Below are positions 33,523 to 42,113 of a stretch of 64,000 nucleotides of DNA, piece by piece. The stretch's first letter is position 1; the number at the start of each line of letters is the position of its first letter. Made by a program: the position numbers and the translations under genes. Source of the DNA: Malaciobacter marinus (GTDB taxonomy: Bacteria > Campylobacterota > Campylobacteria > Campylobacterales > Arcobacteraceae); NCBI RefSeq assembly GCF_003544855.1, contig NZ_CP032101.1:62001-126000 (forward strand), in the 5' to 3' direction. Under the pieces are notes generated by a model, which was given only the letters and a program-made list of their open reading frames with translations, was not told the origin of the DNA and searched no databases.

Positions 33523-36500
33523 GACAGAAATATTAGTTTCTAAAATTTTATCTGTTTTTTTAAGAGCTAATATAAAAAATATTGCTGGAATAACTATAAG
33601 TGTTAAGAATGCTGAAGATATCATTCCTCCAATCATAGGTGCAGCAATTCTTTGCATTACTTCACTTCCCACACCATTTATATACATAATAGGTATAAGT
33701 CCACCTAAAATAGCAAATAAAGTCATAAGTTTAGGTCTTAATCTTAAAACGGCACCTTTAAAAACTGCATGAAAGATATGCTCTTTTGTAAACTTTATAC
33801 CTTTATTTTTAAGTTCAAGCATTGCTTCATGTAAATATACAAGCATAACTATTGAAGTTTCAGCTGCAACTCCAAGTAATGCAAGAAATCCTACAATAAC
33901 TGCGATTGAAATATTGAAGTTTAAATACTCTAAATAAAATACTCCTCCTGTTAATGCAAAAGGAAGTGTAAAGAAGATAATTAGTGTATATGTGATATTT
34001 CTTAATGCAAAATAGATTAAAATAAATATAATCATCAAAGTAAAAGGAATAATATATGTAAGTCTTTGCATAGCAGATTCTAAATATTCACTTTGACCTG
34101 CCCATTCAAAAAAGTAACCACTTGGTAGCTTTATCTCTTCTAAAAGCTCTTTAGCACCATCCTTATACTCTTTCGCACTAACCCCACTTTTAGGTGTAAT
34201 ATATATAAAGTTTACATTTAAAGCTTTTTCTGATTTTATAACAGATGGCCCCTCTTCATATTTTAATTTTGCAAATAGTTTTAAAGGTTGAAATCCAAGT
34301 TTTGTTTTAATTTGAAGATTTTCTAAACTTGCAATATCTTCTCTTTGTGTTGTTTCATATCTTAAACTAATAGGATATCTTTCTAAATCTTTATAGAAAG
34401 TAGAAACTTCTGCTCCACTTACACCAAAAGAGATAGTATTTAATACATCATCTTTTGTAATAGAGTATCTTGATAACATTTTATCATCGATTTTTATATT
34501 TAAATAATATCCAGAGTTTATTTTATCAGATGATACTGCAAGAGTTTTATCATATTTTTTTAATTTTTGCTCAATTTTAAGTGCTACATTTTCCAATGTT
34601 TCATGGTCATTTCCATATAATTTTATTCCAAGTGGAGTTCTAATCCCTGTTAAAAGCATATCTATTCTTCCTCTAATAGGATAAGTCCATGAATTAGTAA
34701 GTCCAGCAATTCTTAGTTTTTCATCCATTTCTTGCATAAGTTTTTTATATGTCATGCCTTCTCTCCACTTCTCTTGTGGCTTTAAAGTTATAATTGTTTC
34801 AATCATTGCAAGTGGAGCAGGGTCAGTTGCTGTGTCTGCTCTTCCTGCTTTTCCAAATACAGTTTCAACTTCAGGGAAAGATTTCAGAATTTTATCTGTT
34901 TTTTGAGTTAACTCTTTTGATAAATCAATTCCAAGTCCATAAGGAGTTACAGGCATATACATAAAAGTTTGCTCATTCATCATTGGCATAAATTCCCAGT
35001 TTTGTTTTTTATAAACAGGGTATGCTAATATTATAGTTGCTAAAAATAGGGCTACAATTACATATCTAAATCTAAGTGAGAGTTTTAAAAGTGGTGAATA
35101 AAGCTTTACAAAGAATCTATTTAGTATATTTTTGTCTTCACTTAAAATCTTGCCTTTTATAAAAAATATCATTAAAATAGGTACCACTGTAATTGATAAA
35201 ATAGCTCCACTAACCATCGCAAAAGTTTTTGTAAATGCAAGGGGAGTAAATAATCTTCCCTCTTGTCCTGTTAATGCAAAGATTGGTAAAAAAGATACAA
35301 CAACTAAAATTAAAGCAAAGAAAATAGGGCGACCTACTTGTTTTGCTGATTTTATAATAATTTCAATCCTTTGTTTATTTGAAATATCTTCTTTTCCTTG
35401 TAAATGTTTATGGGCATTTTCTACCATTACAATAGTTGCATCAACCATAGCTCCAATTGCTATTGCAATACCACCTAAACTCATAATATTTGAACCCATT
35501 CCAAATATCTTCATAAACAAAAAAGTTAAAAGTACAGTAATAGGAAGAGTAATTATTATAATTAATGCAGATCTTGCATGAAATAAAAATAAAGCAGTAA
35601 CTACCATTACTATAATAGACTCTTCTATTAATGTAGATTTTAAAGTATCAATGGCTTTATCAATTAGTGAGCTTCTATCATATGTCTCAACTACTTCAAC
35701 TCCATCAATTTTAAGTGTTTCAATCTTTTTTTTCACATTTTTAATTACTTTATATGGATTCTCTCCATACCTTACAACTACAATACCACCAACAGTTTCA
35801 CCTTGACCGTTTAAATCAGCCATTCCTCTTCTACTTGCTGAACTTATATTAACACTTGCAATATCTTTTATTTTTAAAGGGATATTATTTTGAGTTTTTA
35901 TAGTGATATTTTCAATATCATAAACACTTTGTAAATAGCCTTTTGCTGTAATTAAGTGTTCATAACCATTCTCTAAGATTATTCTTCCACCTTTGTCATT
36001 ATTGCTTTTTTCAAGGGCTTTTTTTATCTCGTCAATACCTATATTGTATTGCACCATTTTATTTTGATTTAAAGTAATTTCATAATTTTTTATAAATCCA
36101 CCAATTGAAGCAATTTCACTAACTCCATCTACACCTAAAAGTGCAAATTTATAGTAATAATCTTGTAATGTTTTTAGCTCATCTAAACTTTTTGTATCAG
36201 ATTTTAATGCATACTCATAAGCCCAACCAACACCAGTTGCATCTGGACCAATAGTTATTTTTGCATTTGAGGGAAATTCCCCTTGAAGTTGAGATAGTTG
36301 CTCTAATATTCTGTTTCTTGATTCATAAAGGTCTGTATTATCTTTAAAAATTATATAAATTAATGCATTTGAAAAAGAACTCATAGCTCTTACTGTTTCA
36401 ATATTTGGCAAACTCATCAAGTTTGATATAAGAGGATATGAAACTTGCTCTTCAATTGTCTTAGGACTTTGTCCTGCCCATTCTACTTGTACAATTACTT

Positions 36501-36636
36501 GAGGAGGAGATAAATCAGGCAAGGCATCTAAACTAGTATTTTTAACTGCCCAAAATGAACCTAATGTTAATATTATAATAGAAAAAAGTACTAGAAATTT
36601 GTTTTTTATACTATATGAGATTATATTTTCAACCAT
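33520..36636 (-). CDS. cusA: Heavy-metal efflux RND pump, CusA type
   Basis: The 1038-residue HME-type RND transporter has 12 membrane helices and two large periplasmic loops. The three methionines that carry Cu(I)/Ag(I) through E. coli CusA (M573, M623, M672) have counterparts at about M561 (YMPVTP), M611 (APLAM) and M660 (RIDM), with the same spacing of 50 and 49 residues. The proton-relay aspartate is in IGAMVDATIVMVENAH. It exports monovalent copper or silver across the outer membrane with CusB and the TolC-like protein encoded upstream. It is the last gene of the operon from 41067. Confidence 0.95.
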   Translation of the reverse strand: MVENIISYSIKNKFLVLFSIIILTLGSFWAVKNTSLDALPDLSPPQVIVQVEWAGQSPKTIEEQVSYPLISNLMSLPNIETVRAMSSFSNALIYIIFKDNTDLYESRNRILEQLSQLQGEFPSNAKITIGPDATGVGWAYEYALKSDTKSLDELKTLQDYYYKFALLGVDGVSEIASIGGFIKNYEITLNQNKMVQYNIGIDEIKKALEKSNNDKGGRIILENGYEHLITAKGYLQSVYDIENITIKTQNNIPLKIKDIASVNISSASRRGMADLNGQGETVGGIVVVRYGENPYKVIKNVKKKIETLKIDGVEVVETYDRSSLIDKAIDTLKSTLIEESIIVMVVTALFLFHARSALIIIITLPITVLLTFLFMKIFGMGSNIMSLGGIAIAIGAMVDATIVMVENAHKHLQGKEDISNKQRIEIIIKSAKQVGRPIFFALILVVVSFLPIFALTGQEGRLFTPLAFTKTFAMVSGAILSITVVPILMIFFIKGKILSEDKNILNRFFVKLYSPLLKLSLRFRYVIVALFLATIILAYPVYKKQNWEFMPMMNEQTFMYMPVTPYGLGIDLSKELTQKTDKILKSFPEVETVFGKAGRADTATDPAPLAMIETIITLKPQEKWREGMTYKKLMQEMDEKLRIAGLTNSWTYPIRGRIDMLLTGIRTPLGIKLYGNDHETLENVALKIEQKLKKYDKTLAVSSDKINSGYYLNIKIDDKMLSRYSITKDDVLNTISFGVSGAEVSTFYKDLERYPISLRYETTQREDIASLENLQIKTKLGFQPLKLFAKLKYEEGPSVIKSEKALNVNFIYITPKSGVSAKEYKDGAKELLEEIKLPSGYFFEWAGQSEYLESAMQRLTYIIPFTLMIIFILIYFALRNITYTLIIFFTLPFALTGGVFYLEYLNFNISIAVIVGFLALLGVAAETSIVMLVYLHEAMLELKNKGIKFTKEHIFHAVFKGAVLRLRPKLMTLFAILGGLIPIMYINGVGSEVMQRIAAPMIGGMISSAFLTLIVIPAIFFILALKKTDKILETNISV

Positions 36637-36646
36637 AATTTATTTC

Positions 36647-37648
36647 CTACCAATCATCGTCATCATTGTCATAAAGACCATTTGTAACAGCATCACTATC
36701 AAGTAAGAATAGAGAGTTATTTATTACTTTTTGACCTTCACTAAGACCGCTTAGGATTTGATACTTATTTGAAGATACTCTTTTTACTTTTACTTCAATT
36801 GGTTCAAATTCACTTTTTGAAATTGGTTCAAAAACATAATATTTGCTTGCTTTATTTAAAACAGCTGTTTTAGGTAAAGTAAGCATTGTTTCATGTGCAA
36901 TCTCTACTTTTACTTTTGCAAACATATTTGGATATATTTTTTTATCTTTATTATCAATTATCATTCTAACATCAACTGTTTTGCTTGTTGAGTCTATGTT
37001 TGGATAAATAAAATCTATTTTTGATTCAACTGCTTGTTCTAATCCATCAAAATAGATTTTTGTTCTTTGACCTACTTTTATATCTTTTAAATCACTTTCA
37101 TATATTTTTGCAATAACCCAAAGTTTATCTATATTTGCAAGTTGTAAAAGAAGTTTCCCTTTTTTTGCAAATGATTTATAGTTTATATTTTTTTGCAAGA
37201 TTATTGCATCTATAGGAGAGTAAAAAGTCACATCTTTAAACTCTTTTTTTGAATTTTGAATTCTATTTATCTCTTTTTTATTAATAGCTAGAACTTCGAG
37301 TTTATCAAGTGTACTTTCATAAAGGTTTTTATCTAAATCTTTTGCTATTTTTAACTCTTTAGTTATATTATAAATATCATCAGAATAGATAGAAAAAAGT
37401 GCTTGGTTCTTTTTTACATCCATATATAATCTATTTGCATTTAGTTTTGTTATAAAGCCATCAAATCTTGTTACTATATCAACAACTTTATCTTCTATTA
37501 TTAAGCTATTTGCATAAAATTCTTTGCTAAATGATACTTTTTCTTTTTTTACAGTGGTGATTTTTTTATTAAATAGTTGTTCAACTTCTATTATTTTTGC
37601 ATTTATAAAAGTTAAGCTAATTAAACATATAAATAGTACTTTTTTCAT
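36647..37648 (-). CDS. cusB: Efflux RND periplasmic adaptor, CusB type
   Basis: The 333-residue membrane fusion protein has an N-terminal signal, a short hairpin (about 105-150, coiled-coil), and lipoyl and beta-barrel domains (VIAKIYESDLKDIKVGQ and YPNMFAKVKVEI). It is shorter than E. coli CusB (about 407 aa) and seems to lack much of the Met-rich N-terminal region that receives copper from CusF, consistent with no CusF gene here. It is 10 nt before cusA, and starts 1 nt after the outer-membrane gene. Confidence 0.9.
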   Translation of the reverse strand: MKKVLFICLISLTFINAKIIEVEQLFNKKITTVKKEKVSFSKEFYANSLIIEDKVVDIVTRFDGFITKLNANRLYMDVKKNQALFSIYSDDIYNITKELKIAKDLDKNLYESTLDKLEVLAINKKEINRIQNSKKEFKDVTFYSPIDAIILQKNINYKSFAKKGKLLLQLANIDKLWVIAKIYESDLKDIKVGQRTKIYFDGLEQAVESKIDFIYPNIDSTSKTVDVRMIIDNKDKKIYPNMFAKVKVEIAHETMLTLPKTAVLNKASKYYVFEPISKSEFEPIEVKVKRVSSNKYQILSGLSEGQKVINNSLFLLDSDAVTNGLYDNDDDDW

Positions 37649-38833
37649 CTATTTTCCTTCATAATAAATAGCTTTTGATAAAGCTGTGAAATATTTTGTT
37701 TTTTCATCTAATGCTGCAATTTTTAAGCTAATTGTTTTATTTAGATTTTGAATAATTTTTGTAGTATTATTTTTAAATCTATTGTTTATATTCAAACTTT
37801 TTTCAATAGCTTTTTGTAATGAAATAATATCTTTTGAAATTAACTCATGATTTTTATAGCTATTATCTAACTCTTTTTGTAAGATTTTGTTTGAAATAAT
37901 AAAGTTTTGTTTTAAAGTTTGTAAATCATCTTTGGTTTTTAAGTATTGTAGTTGTGCTTTTTTTACTTTTATATTTTCTGTATTATAAATTGACAAAGGA
38001 ATAGAAACAGAGACATTTACATAATCTTGAAACTCTCTTCTATTAAAATATGTAGCATTTAATTTAATATCAGATGTTTTAGAAGCCTCTTCAAAAGCTT
38101 CTTGCTGTTTATTTAATCTTAATTGTTGTTGTAAAGCTTTTATTTTAGGGTGATTATCAGATTTTAGTTTAATAAGTTTTTTATTAATTGTAGTATTTAT
38201 ATTTATATCTTTTATATTTTTATATGTTATCTCTTCTAAATTTAATTTAAGTGTTTGGATATTTGTATCTAAATTATTTAATACAATATCAAAACTCTTA
38301 CTTGCAATTTTTGTATCAAATAAGGATTTTACATCTATATTAGAAGTTTGATACTTATAGTTTTGTAGTTTTTCAATTTTGTTTAAATTTTGTTTTTGTT
38401 TTATTATAAAATCTCTTTTTTCTTTTAAAATAGCTATTTTATATGCAAGTTCATAAATCTTTGATTTTAATAATAGCTTTTTATCCTCTAAACTAAGAGC
38501 CAAAATAGTTTTATTTGTGATTTGAATTGATTGATTAATTTCTAGTTTATCAGTTATAGGAATAGCTTGAGTTATCCCTATAGACTGTGCTTGCATTGGT
38601 TCTAAATCTCTTTTGTTATAGTTTTCATTTGTATGAATATCTGTTAAACCTAAAGACAAAGTTGGATTTGAATACTTTGTTGCAAGTAAGATGTTCTCAT
38701 TTGCAATCATAATAGATTTTTCTATACTTTTAAGCTCACTATTTTTCAAAATAGCACTATTTACTAAAGTATCAATGCTATTTGCTGTTAGAGTTGATAT
38801 AAAAAGAGTGATTACAAATAAAAACTTTTTCAT
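37649..38833 (-). CDS. cusC: TolC-like outer-membrane efflux protein, CusC type
   Basis: The 394-residue OEP-family protein has a signal peptide, FLFVITLFISTLTANS, and long amphipathic helices repeated twice, as in TolC channels. YFNRREFQDYVNVSVSIPLSIYN is split here by family-typical beta-strand residues near 265-285. It forms the outer-membrane duct of the CusCBA system. It is somewhat shorter than E. coli CusC (about 460 aa) and shows no lipobox. Its start overlaps the upstream gene by 1 nt. Confidence 0.85.
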   Translation of the reverse strand: MKKFLFVITLFISTLTANSIDTLVNSAILKNSELKSIEKSIMIANENILLATKYSNPTLSLGLTDIHTNENYNKRDLEPMQAQSIGITQAIPITDKLEINQSIQITNKTILALSLEDKKLLLKSKIYELAYKIAILKEKRDFIIKQKQNLNKIEKLQNYKYQTSNIDVKSLFDTKIASKSFDIVLNNLDTNIQTLKLNLEEITYKNIKDININTTINKKLIKLKSDNHPKIKALQQQLRLNKQQEAFEEASKTSDIKLNATYFNRREFQDYVNVSVSIPLSIYNTENIKVKKAQLQYLKTKDDLQTLKQNFIISNKILQKELDNSYKNHELISKDIISLQKAIEKSLNINNRFKNNTTKIIQNLNKTISLKIAALDEKTKYFTALSKAIYYEGK

Positions 38834-39216
38834 TATAAGTTCACGCTTCCTCTTAAAGTATGAACTTCTCCATTAGAAGTTTTAAACTTTAGTTGATATT
38901 GCCATGTTCCACTCATTGATAAATTTACATCTAATTTATATTTATCTCCTACAAGCTTACCTTTATCTTTAAACTCCATATATGGCATACCTGGCATCTC
39001 TGGCATATAAAACTTTATTTTAGTTTTTGCATTAGTGATTTGTTTGCCATCTTTAAAGATTTGAACAAAGAAACTATTTTGTCCAACAACAAGTGATTTT
39101 TCAGATGTAAATTTTACATCATAGCCATTTTTATTTCCAGATTGTGAAATAGGTTCTGCATTTGCAATACCAAATGCTAAGATTAGAATAGAAAAAAGTT
39201 TTAAAAAACTTTTCAT
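38833..39216 (-). CDS. Exported FixH/YtkA-like protein with Met-rich motif
   Basis: The 127-residue protein has a signal peptide (1-20, FGIANA/EP) and a single beta-sandwich domain like FixH/YtkA. The motif FYMPEMPGMPYM puts methionines at 71, 74, 77 and 80, an MxxMxxMxxM array suited to Cu(I)/Ag(I). The final strand is WQYQLKFKTSNGEVHTLRG. AAAGGAG precedes the ATG. As the first structural gene of the efflux operon it may deliver copper to CusB, standing in for CusF; this is inference. Confidence 0.8.
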   Translation of the reverse strand: MKSFLKLFSILILAFGIANAEPISQSGNKNGYDVKFTSEKSLVVGQNSFFVQIFKDGKQITNAKTKIKFYMPEMPGMPYMEFKDKGKLVGDKYKLDVNLSMSGTWQYQLKFKTSNGEVHTLRGSVNL

Positions 39217-39257
39217 AAGAACTCCTTTTTGTTATTTTATAAGGAATTCTTACATTT

Positions 39258-40463
39258 TTACTGTGCAATTAACGTGGAATTTAAATTTAAAGTAAAAGTT
39301 GTGCCTTTATTTTGTGTAGAATCAACATTTATATCAATATTGTGCTCTTTACATATTGTATATACTATATTTAGACCTATTCCAAATCCCCCTTGAACAC
39401 TATTTGCTCTATAAAATCTTTTGAAAATATCTTTTAAATTTTTTTTATCAATACCTGTACCTGTATCACTTACAATAAATTGATTATTTTTCAAAATAAT
39501 ATCTACTGAACCACCTATTTTATTATATTTTATTGCATTAGAAATAAGATTATTACTTAGTCTAATAAAACTCTCTTTGTCTATAAAAAAAGAAGTTGAT
39601 TCAATATCTGTTGTGATTTGCACTCTTTTTTTTGATGCTAAAGTTGTAAAATACTCTATTTGTTCATTTAAAATTTCATCAATTTTTAAAACCTTTGGTG
39701 ACTCTTTTTTCTTCTCTTCTAAAAATAGATAAATTAGGTCTTTATATATTTCTGAAATTCTTTTTGCACTTAGGTTTATTCTTTGTAAGTTTTTTTCACT
39801 AAGTGATGAACCTTTGCTTGTACACATTAAAATAGCAGTAATTGGGGTGTTTAATTCATGGGTTGTATCTTTTATAAAGTTATTTAATTTTAGCCTTTCA
39901 TTTGTAATAGGTTTAATAAACATCTTTGCAAGATAAAAACCAGTTATAAATAAAAATGCAAAAATTAGTAAAAAGGATATAAAAATCTTCTCTTTTAATT
40001 CAAGTATTTTTTTATGAAAGAAATTCTCTTTAATAACAACATAATTTATTCCTAAATGTCCCAATGCAGAATCATCAATTAAAATAAAACTGTTTCCATA
40101 TTGATTTATCTTTTTTGTAAAATCAATCTTATCTTCAATATTCCCTACAAGTTTTTCATGCTTGTTATTATAAAGTGCAAAATCAAAATCAATATTTTTT
40201 CTAATCTTTTCAGGATTTATTTTTTGATTTGTCATATGTGCATAGATTATGGTTGAAGATATTTTAGAGGCAACACTTTTCATATTTGAAGTTATCAAAT
40301 CATAATATAAGTTTGACTCTACTTTATAAAAAAGCCAAGCAATAATAGTAAGTAAAATAAACGATGAACCAAGATATAGGCTCAAAAATCTAACAAGTGC
40401 AGATTTTTCACTTCTTGTTAAAACTATAACCAACTCCTTTTTTTGTTTGTATATACTCATCAC
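39258..40463 (-). CDS. Sensor histidine kinase of the copper efflux operon
   Basis: The kinase has at most 401 residues: membrane helices near 27-46 and 160-178, a periplasmic sensor loop of about 110 residues, then HisKA with DTTHELNTPITAI (H202) and an ATPase domain with NLISNAIKYN, DTGTGI and GIGLNIVYTI. It is of CusS/ArsS type. The start is uncertain: GTG 40463 or ATG 40460 overlap the regulator by 56 or 53 nt, and TTG at 40433 has AAGGAG directly against it. All the likely starts imply coupling to the regulator gene. Confidence 0.88.
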   Translation of the reverse strand: MMSIYKQKKELVIVLTRSEKSALVRFLSLYLGSSFILLTIIAWLFYKVESNLYYDLITSNMKSVASKISSTIIYAHMTNQKINPEKIRKNIDFDFALYNNKHEKLVGNIEDKIDFTKKINQYGNSFILIDDSALGHLGINYVVIKENFFHKKILELKEKIFISFLLIFAFLFITGFYLAKMFIKPITNERLKLNNFIKDTTHELNTPITAILMCTSKGSSLSEKNLQRINLSAKRISEIYKDLIYLFLEEKKKESPKVLKIDEILNEQIEYFTTLASKKRVQITTDIESTSFFIDKESFIRLSNNLISNAIKYNKIGGSVDIILKNNQFIVSDTGTGIDKKNLKDIFKRFYRANSVQGGFGIGLNIVYTICKEHNIDINVDSTQNKGTTFTLNLNSTLIAQ

Positions 40464-41067
40464 TTAAAATTTTACGAAGATTTTTTATATATGTTCTAAG
40501 TGTTGAAGAACTAGGAGTATCTTCATATCCCCAAACATTAGATATCAACTCTTCATGGGGTATTATTTTATTTGCATTATTTACTAAATAAATAAGTATC
40601 TTAGCCTCTTTTTGTGGAAGATGATGAATAATACCATCATTATTTAAAATTAAATCTTGAGTATTAAAAGTAATATTCTCTTCAATTTGTAAAATATTTG
40701 CATTTATATTAAATATTTTTTTTATATTTTCAATTCTTAATCCTAACTCTTCAAGTTCAAAGGGTTTTTTGATATAGTCATTGCAACCTACATCAAAGCC
40801 TTTTTTCAAATCATCAATTTGATTTAGTGAAGTAATAAAAATAGATGGAGTTGTAATACCCTCATCTCTTAATCTTTTTAAAATTTCAAAACCATTTATA
40901 TTTGGTACATTTACATCTAAAAGTAATAAATCATAGATATTTGAAAATAGATATGATAATGCGTCTTCTCCATCATAAGTTGAAGTTACTTCAAAATCTT
41001 TATTTTCAAGATATTCTGTGATTATTTCATTTAATATAAGGTCGTCTTCTAATAATAGTATATTCAT
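40408..41067 (-). CDS. Response regulator of the copper efflux operon, OmpR-type
   Basis: The 219-residue protein has a receiver with E7-D8-D9, phosphoacceptor D51 and IKKPFELEEL, and a winged-helix C-terminus ending GVGYSFNKK. It is the first gene of the minus-strand operon RR-HK-FixH-like-cusC-cusB-cusA. It is divergent from the bufferin operon, with 116 bp between the two. A paralogue without a kinase lies at 32515. The repeats at 41119-41135 are its most likely site. Confidence 0.92.
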   Translation of the reverse strand: MNILLLEDDLILNEIITEYLENKDFEVTSTYDGEDALSYLFSNIYDLLLLDVNVPNINGFEILKRLRDEGITTPSIFITSLNQIDDLKKGFDVGCNDYIKKPFELEELGLRIENIKKIFNINANILQIEENITFNTQDLILNNDGIIHHLPQKEAKILIYLVNNANKIIPHEELISNVWGYEDTPSSSTLRTYIKNLRKILSDEYIQTKKGVGYSFNKK

Positions 41068-41090
41068 AATTAATCCTAAAAGTTAAGGTA

Positions 41091-41150
41091 AGTATAACAT
41101 AATAATAAATAAGATTTCTACACAAACAATACACATAAGTATTCTATAAT
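41091..41150. promoter_or_regulatory. Shared divergent control region of the cus and bufferin operons
   Basis: TACACA occurs at 41119-41124 and 41130-41135, exactly 11 bp apart. TATAAT at 41145-41150 serves the plus strand, 15 nt from the second repeat start. TATACT on the minus strand (41096-41091) serves the regulator operon. One OmpR-type regulator bound here could control copper efflux and the copper-binding peptide together. Confidence 0.6.
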
Positions 41151-41183
41151 GCTTTTGTATAAAAATGACACGAAGGAGACAAT

Positions 41184-41765
41184 ATGAAGTTAACAGCAAA
41201 ATTACTAGCAGGCTTATTTTTAGCAGTGGGATTATTAAATGCAACGCCTTACTCTTTAGATAAAGCACATTCAGAAGTAGGTTTCTCGGTTAAGCATCTT
41301 ATGATTACAAAAGTAAATGGTCAGTTTAAGAAGTTTGATGCGAATATAGATTTTGATTCTAAAACAAAAGTTTTCAAATCATTAAACGCAACAATAAAAA
41401 CAGAATCAATAGATACAGGTATTGAAAAAAGAGATAATCACCTAAGAAGTGCAGATTTCTTTTTAGCAAAAAAATATCCAGAACTTAAATTTGTTATGAA
41501 AACTTATATTAAAAAAAGTGATGACGAAGGTGTTATGATTGGTGACTTGACAATAAGAGGAATTACAAAAGAGGTTAAATTAGAAGTTGAAATTGGTGGT
41601 ACAATCAAAGACTTAGAGGGAAATAATAGAGTAGGGTTTTCACTTGAGGGAGAGATTAATCGTACAGATTTTGATTTGAAATGGAATAAAGCTTTAGAGT
41701 TTGGTGGAGTAGCTGTTAGTGAAAAAGTTGAATTAGAAGTTGAAGCTCAAGCAGTAGAAAAGTAG
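41184..41765 (+). CDS. YceI-family periplasmic protein
   Basis: The 193-residue protein has a signal peptide, KLLAGLFLAVGLLNA, cut before TPYSLDKAHSEVGFSVKH, which is the YceI N-terminal motif (PF04264). The family folds as a lipocalin-like barrel that binds isoprenoid lipids such as polyprenyl chains or quinones. GAAGGAGAC precedes the ATG. It is the first gene of the bufferin operon and ends 14 nt before bufA. Its role with a copper peptide is unknown. Confidence 0.92.
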   Translation: MKLTAKLLAGLFLAVGLLNATPYSLDKAHSEVGFSVKHLMITKVNGQFKKFDANIDFDSKTKVFKSLNATIKTESIDTGIEKRDNHLRSADFFLAKKYPELKFVMKTYIKKSDDEGVMIGDLTIRGITKEVKLEVEIGGTIKDLEGNNRVGFSLEGEINRTDFDLKWNKALEFGGVAVSEKVELEVEAQAVEK

Positions 41766-41779
41766 TTTAAGGAAAAAAC

Positions 41780-42100
41780 ATGAGAAGTAATACAAAATTA
41801 AAACTAGCAGGTATGATGCTAGGAGCTGCTCTTACATCAACAACAGCAGTTGCTGCAAGTAGTGGTTCTTGTGGCGCTGGCAAGTGTGGTGGCGATATGA
41901 AGAAAGTAGAGAAAAAAGGCTCATGCGGTTCTGGTAAATGTGGAGCTGATATGCAAAAAGAGATGAAAGGTTCTACTGGTTCTGCTAAATGTGGTGGTGA
42001 TATGAAAAGCAATGACATGAAAAATGACATGCACAACAATAGTATGAAAAAAGATAAAAAAGTTACTGGTTCTTGTGGTTCTGGTAAATGTGGAAGCTAA
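41780..42100 (+). CDS. bufA: Cys-rich bufferin/HvfA-like RiPP precursor
   Basis: The 106-residue protein has a signal peptide (about 1-26, TSTTAVAA) and a low-complexity mature part. It has four repeats: C31GAGKC36GGDM, C49GSGKC54GADM, T66GSAKC71GGDM and C99GSGKC104GS. The third has lost its first Cys and the GK pair. Met and His residues fill the linkers. In HvfA and bufferins, GKCG-type cysteines are oxidised by an MNIO enzyme to thio-oxazole or oxazolone groups that bind copper. Here Ala or Ser replaces the usual Glu of EGKCG. The MNIO gene follows after 13 nt. Without that context it could pass for a metallothionein-like protein. Confidence 0.88.
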   Translation: MRSNTKLKLAGMMLGAALTSTTAVAASSGSCGAGKCGGDMKKVEKKGSCGSGKCGADMQKEMKGSTGSAKCGGDMKSNDMKNDMHNNSMKKDKKVTGSCGSGKCGS

Positions 42101-42113
42101 CTAAGAGTTTTGT

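Noticed and set aside
41113-41136. CRISPR-like or satellite repeats from the many short direct repeats
   Set aside because: Repeats are only 5-7 bp, in twos or threes at 11-bp spacing before promoters. No array of longer repeats with unique spacers occurs anywhere in the window.
41767-42039. Minus-strand open frame over the bufferin precursor gene
   Set aside because: Its Pro/His/Phe repeats mirror the Cys/Gly/Lys repeats on the plus strand. It has no ribosome-binding site and lies inside a convincing plus-strand operon.
41780-42100. Reading the Cys-rich protein as an ordinary metallothionein
   Set aside because: It has a signal peptide, GKCG repeats and an MNIO enzyme plus DUF2063 partner directly downstream, which fit a modified RiPP precursor better.
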